Below are positions 61,691 through 64,000 of a DNA stretch of 64,000 nt, piece after piece. The DNA is from Anaerolineales bacterium (GTDB lineage: Bacteria; Chloroflexota; Anaerolineae; Anaerolineales; Villigracilaceae). Below the pieces are notes generated by a model, which was not told where the DNA came from, ran no database searches, and saw nothing but the letters and a program-made list of their open reading frames with translations. Made by a program: the position numbers and the translations under genes. How positions within the stretch are numbered: the stretch's first letter is position 1; every line of letters begins with the position of its first letter. The stretch spans positions 806,001 through 870,000 of the forward strand of contig CP129481.1 of the NCBI GenBank assembly GCA_030583905.1. The letters run 5' to 3'.

Positions 61691-63478
61691 ATGAGTAAAT
61701 ACAATCCCGTTTTTATCATCCTTGCCTTGGGGCTGCTAATCGGCGTGTTAACCTTCGACCGCTACGGCGAAAGCTGGGATGAAGAGTCTCTGCAAAAGTA
61801 TGCGGGCAAATCGCTCGCCGCATACGATACCTGGTCTGGGCAAGGCGTGGTGAACCTTGGCAGGGATGACCTGGCATATTACGGACCGTTCTATGTCATG
61901 CTCGTGGAAAACCTTGCCACCAGATTATCCCTTGCAATTGACACACATCCCACCGACATCCGTCACTTCCTTTATTTCGTTACCTATCTCGCAGGTGTTT
62001 TTGCTTTTTACGGGCTTGCCATCCGCTGGCTGAAACAAACTCCCGCCATCGGCGCAACCCTTCTTTTTATGAGCCAGCCTGTCCTGTGGGGGCACGCCTT
62101 CATCAACCCAAAGGACACCCCTTTTCTTGCACTCTTTCTTCTCTCCATTTTTTTAGGATTGAGATTCTTCGACCTGCTTGAAACGATCCAGAAAAAAGAA
62201 ACGGACCTTCGTTCCAAACGGATATCCGCGCTTCTGACCGCGCTCTGGCTTGTTTCTGTTTTCTCGCTCTTCATCTTCACCGAAGCCATCCGTGACTACA
62301 TCGCGAGTCTGGTCTTGTCCGCGCAGGCTGGCAACACGAATATTTTTACGCTCATCGCCAAGAACATCGCCGCCGTTCCGGCAGAGACGTACACCCAGCG
62401 TTATTTTCTGCTCTTCCTTCAAGTCCGCATGTACTACACGTTACTCATTACCATCCTGTTGCTGTATGTCTGGTATAAGTTCCGTCCTGATCTCATCAAA
62501 ACCTTTTTTATCATTCTTTTACCTGCTGTGTTTCTCGGCTTTGCAACTTCCACGCGGATTCTCGGTCCGTTTGCCGGGTTGATCGTGGCATTGTTCGCGT
62601 TACAGAAGAAAGGCAGGCAGGCGCTTCCCGCGCTTGCCATGTATGCTGGGATCGCCATGATCGTCACGTACCTGACCTGGCCCTATCTGTGGATGGATCC
62701 GATCGGGCGTTTCTTTGAAAGCCTGAACGAAATGTCGCTGTATCCCTGGGCTGGGGTGACATTGTTCAATGGCGTCGGGTACAAGTCAACGGACCTGCCG
62801 TATTCCTATCTGCCCGTCCTGCTTGGCATCCAATTGACCGAGCCAGTCTGGGTGTTGGCGATTGCCGGATGGATCGTGGCAATTGTCGGCGGAGAGAAGA
62901 AGCGCGGGCTGGTCGTGTTGTCGCTCCTGTGGTTCGTCATCCCGCTTATCGGGTTTATCGCATTTCGCGCGGCGTTATACGATAACTTCCGGCAGATCCT
63001 GTTCATCCTGCCGCCGATCTTTTTGATGGCGGGCGTTGTGATCGAAAAATTGAAGAACGTCAACTGGCAGATCATGTTGATCTCGGTGTGTTTGATCCCG
63101 TCCGCGGTGGGGATTGGCGATCTGTATCCGTATGAATATATCTACTACAACAGTTTTGTCGGCGGCGTGAATGGCGCGGCTGGACGCTTTGAAACCGACT
63201 ACTGGGCAATTTCCTATCGCGAGGCGGCGGAGTATGTGAATGACACTGCCTCGCCCAATGCGGACATCTGGGTGGAGGGACCGGCACACTCATTCTCGTT
63301 GTTCGCACGCGGGGATTTGAAGATCTATTCGGCGGGTGAAACGGACCGCGCCGAGAGTTACGAATATGTGATCGCGACCACCCGCTACGGCTTGTACGAG
63401 GCGTCCCATCCCGATGCGGAAATTGTGCATCGGATCATGCGCGGTGACGCGGTGCTTACTGTTATAAAAAAACCTTGA
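61691..63478 (+). CDS. GT-C/GT39-like membrane glycosyltransferase
   Basis: The 595-residue protein starts with a membrane helix and GESWDEESLQKYAGKSLAAY (about residues 26-45), with the acidic pair in the first extracytoplasmic loop, as in PMT/ArnT-type enzymes. About twelve helices follow and then a soluble C-terminal domain of about 120 residues. Likely uses a lipid-linked sugar. It lies between metH and a second homocysteine methyltransferase gene with short gaps, so may be in the same transcript. Confidence 0.78.
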   Translation: MSKYNPVFIILALGLLIGVLTFDRYGESWDEESLQKYAGKSLAAYDTWSGQGVVNLGRDDLAYYGPFYVMLVENLATRLSLAIDTHPTDIRHFLYFVTYLAGVFAFYGLAIRWLKQTPAIGATLLFMSQPVLWGHAFINPKDTPFLALFLLSIFLGLRFFDLLETIQKKETDLRSKRISALLTALWLVSVFSLFIFTEAIRDYIASLVLSAQAGNTNIFTLIAKNIAAVPAETYTQRYFLLFLQVRMYYTLLITILLLYVWYKFRPDLIKTFFIILLPAVFLGFATSTRILGPFAGLIVALFALQKKGRQALPALAMYAGIAMIVTYLTWPYLWMDPIGRFFESLNEMSLYPWAGVTLFNGVGYKSTDLPYSYLPVLLGIQLTEPVWVLAIAGWIVAIVGGEKKRGLVVLSLLWFVIPLIGFIAFRAALYDNFRQILFILPPIFLMAGVVIEKLKNVNWQIMLISVCLIPSAVGIGDLYPYEYIYYNSFVGGVNGAAGRFETDYWAISYREAAEYVNDTASPNADIWVEGPAHSFSLFARGDLKIYSAGETDRAESYEYVIATTRYGLYEASHPDAEIVHRIMRGDAVLTVIKKP

Positions 63479-63488
63479 AAGAGAAACC

Positions 63489-64000
63489 ATGAACCTTCTT
63501 GAAATCTTGAATAAAAGAACACTGGTCGCCGACGGTGCGATGGGGACCATGCTCCACACGCGCGGCATTGACTTTGACAAATGCTTCGACGAACTCAACC
63601 TCACCAGCCCCGCCGCCGTCGCGGACATTCACCGCGAGTACATCGAAGCGGGCGCGGAGTTGATCATCACCAACACCTTCGGCGCGAACCGTTACAAGTT
63701 GAGTAAACACGGCTTGCAGGACGATGTCGTCGAGATCAACCGCGCGGGCGTGGAACTGGCAAAGCGTGTGGTCGCCGCATCATTCAAAGATGTGCTGATC
63801 GCAGGTGACGTGGGTCCGCTGGGGGTGAGGATCGCTCCTTATGGACGGGTCAAATTGGAGGAGGCGCGTGAGGCGTTCGCGGAGCAGATCCACGCATTGG
63901 CGGAAGCAGGCGCAGACCTGATCATCATCGAAACCATGAGCGATCTTTACGAAGTAGGTGAAGCCATCAAAGCCGCAAGGGATGTTTGCTCTCTACCCGT
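63489..64000 (+). CDS. Homocysteine S-methyltransferase domain protein, partial
   Basis: From ATG 63489 the frame is open to the window edge (170 codons). The start VADGAMGTMLHTRG, then ELIITNTFGANR and GDVGPLG, is the homocysteine-binding barrel shared by MetH and the bifunctional homocysteine S-methyltransferase/methylenetetrahydrofolate reductase. The missing C-terminus decides between the two; the reductase fusion is common in this phylum. AAAGAGAAA precedes the start. It would work with the metH encoded 4 kb upstream. Confidence 0.88.
   Translation, partial: MNLLEILNKRTLVADGAMGTMLHTRGIDFDKCFDELNLTSPAAVADIHREYIEAGAELIITNTFGANRYKLSKHGLQDDVVEINRAGVELAKRVVAASFKDVLIAGDVGPLGVRIAPYGRVKLEEAREAFAEQIHALAEAGADLIIIETMSDLYEVGEAIKAARDVCSLP

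Overview
The window looks like a chromosomal piece of an uncultured-type Chloroflexota bacterium, most likely Anaerolineae. That is an inference from protein style, not a computed classification. The grounds are: many lipoproteins with Thr/Pro/Ser-rich linkers after the lipobox; a high-GC genome with TATAAT-type -10 boxes; a GTPase/B12 mutase pair; GT-C membrane glycosyltransferases; and YkvA, NYN and zinc-ribbon proteins typical of that phylum. No rRNA, tRNA, CRISPR array, insertion sequence or prophage was recognised.

Region 1 (1-2400): the end of an EamA-type permease, a lipoprotein gene cut by an in-frame TAG, and a secreted Cys-rich protein. Region 2 (2400-17620): a surface-glycan locus. 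It holds a PAPS-making Sat-CysC fusion, three sulfotransferases, nonulosonic (sialic-type) acid genes (Gfo/Idh/MocA oxidoreductase, SDR, CMP-sugar synthetase fused to a HAD phosphatase, NeuB-type synthase), two GT-C membrane glycosyltransferases, a capsule-type protein, a PlsC-like acyltransferase and a GT2. Together they suggest a sulfated, sialic-acid-like polysaccharide or glycan. Region 3 (17640-36980): housekeeping and repair genes: pfkA, rnz, ftsK, a B12-binding mutase subunit with its GTPase chaperone, PRPP synthetase, mutM, universal stress protein, a split chromate transporter, MGMT, yebC, degV, an MFS permease and sbcD.

Region 4 (37080-38760): a 21-bp G-rich tandem array followed by an AT-rich island with a methyltransferase N-terminal remnant, an HNH endonuclease and a small gene, read as a decayed restriction-modification system. 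Region 5 (38760-48800): flavoprotein, zinc-ribbon protein, secreted S33 peptidase-like hydrolase, HDAC-family amidohydrolase, NYN and OsmC proteins, YkvA protein, PQQ-type sugar dehydrogenase. Region 6 (48800-52610): a tungstate uptake system (tupABC), a molbindin gene that has lost its start codon, and a HTH-plus-binding-domain regulator.

Region 7 (52670-64000): a textbook promoter and SAM-I riboswitch with terminator. It is followed not by a methionine gene but by four small unrelated genes, then a 46-bp copy of the metH 5' end, an interposed kinase gene, and intact metH. Three more GT-C/GT87 membrane genes follow, then the start of a second homocysteine methyltransferase. The riboswitch and metH appear to have been pushed apart by successive insertions.

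Several genes have a TATAAT box ending 6-9 nt before their ATG and no ribosome binding site, which predicts leaderless mRNAs alongside ordinary Shine-Dalgarno genes.
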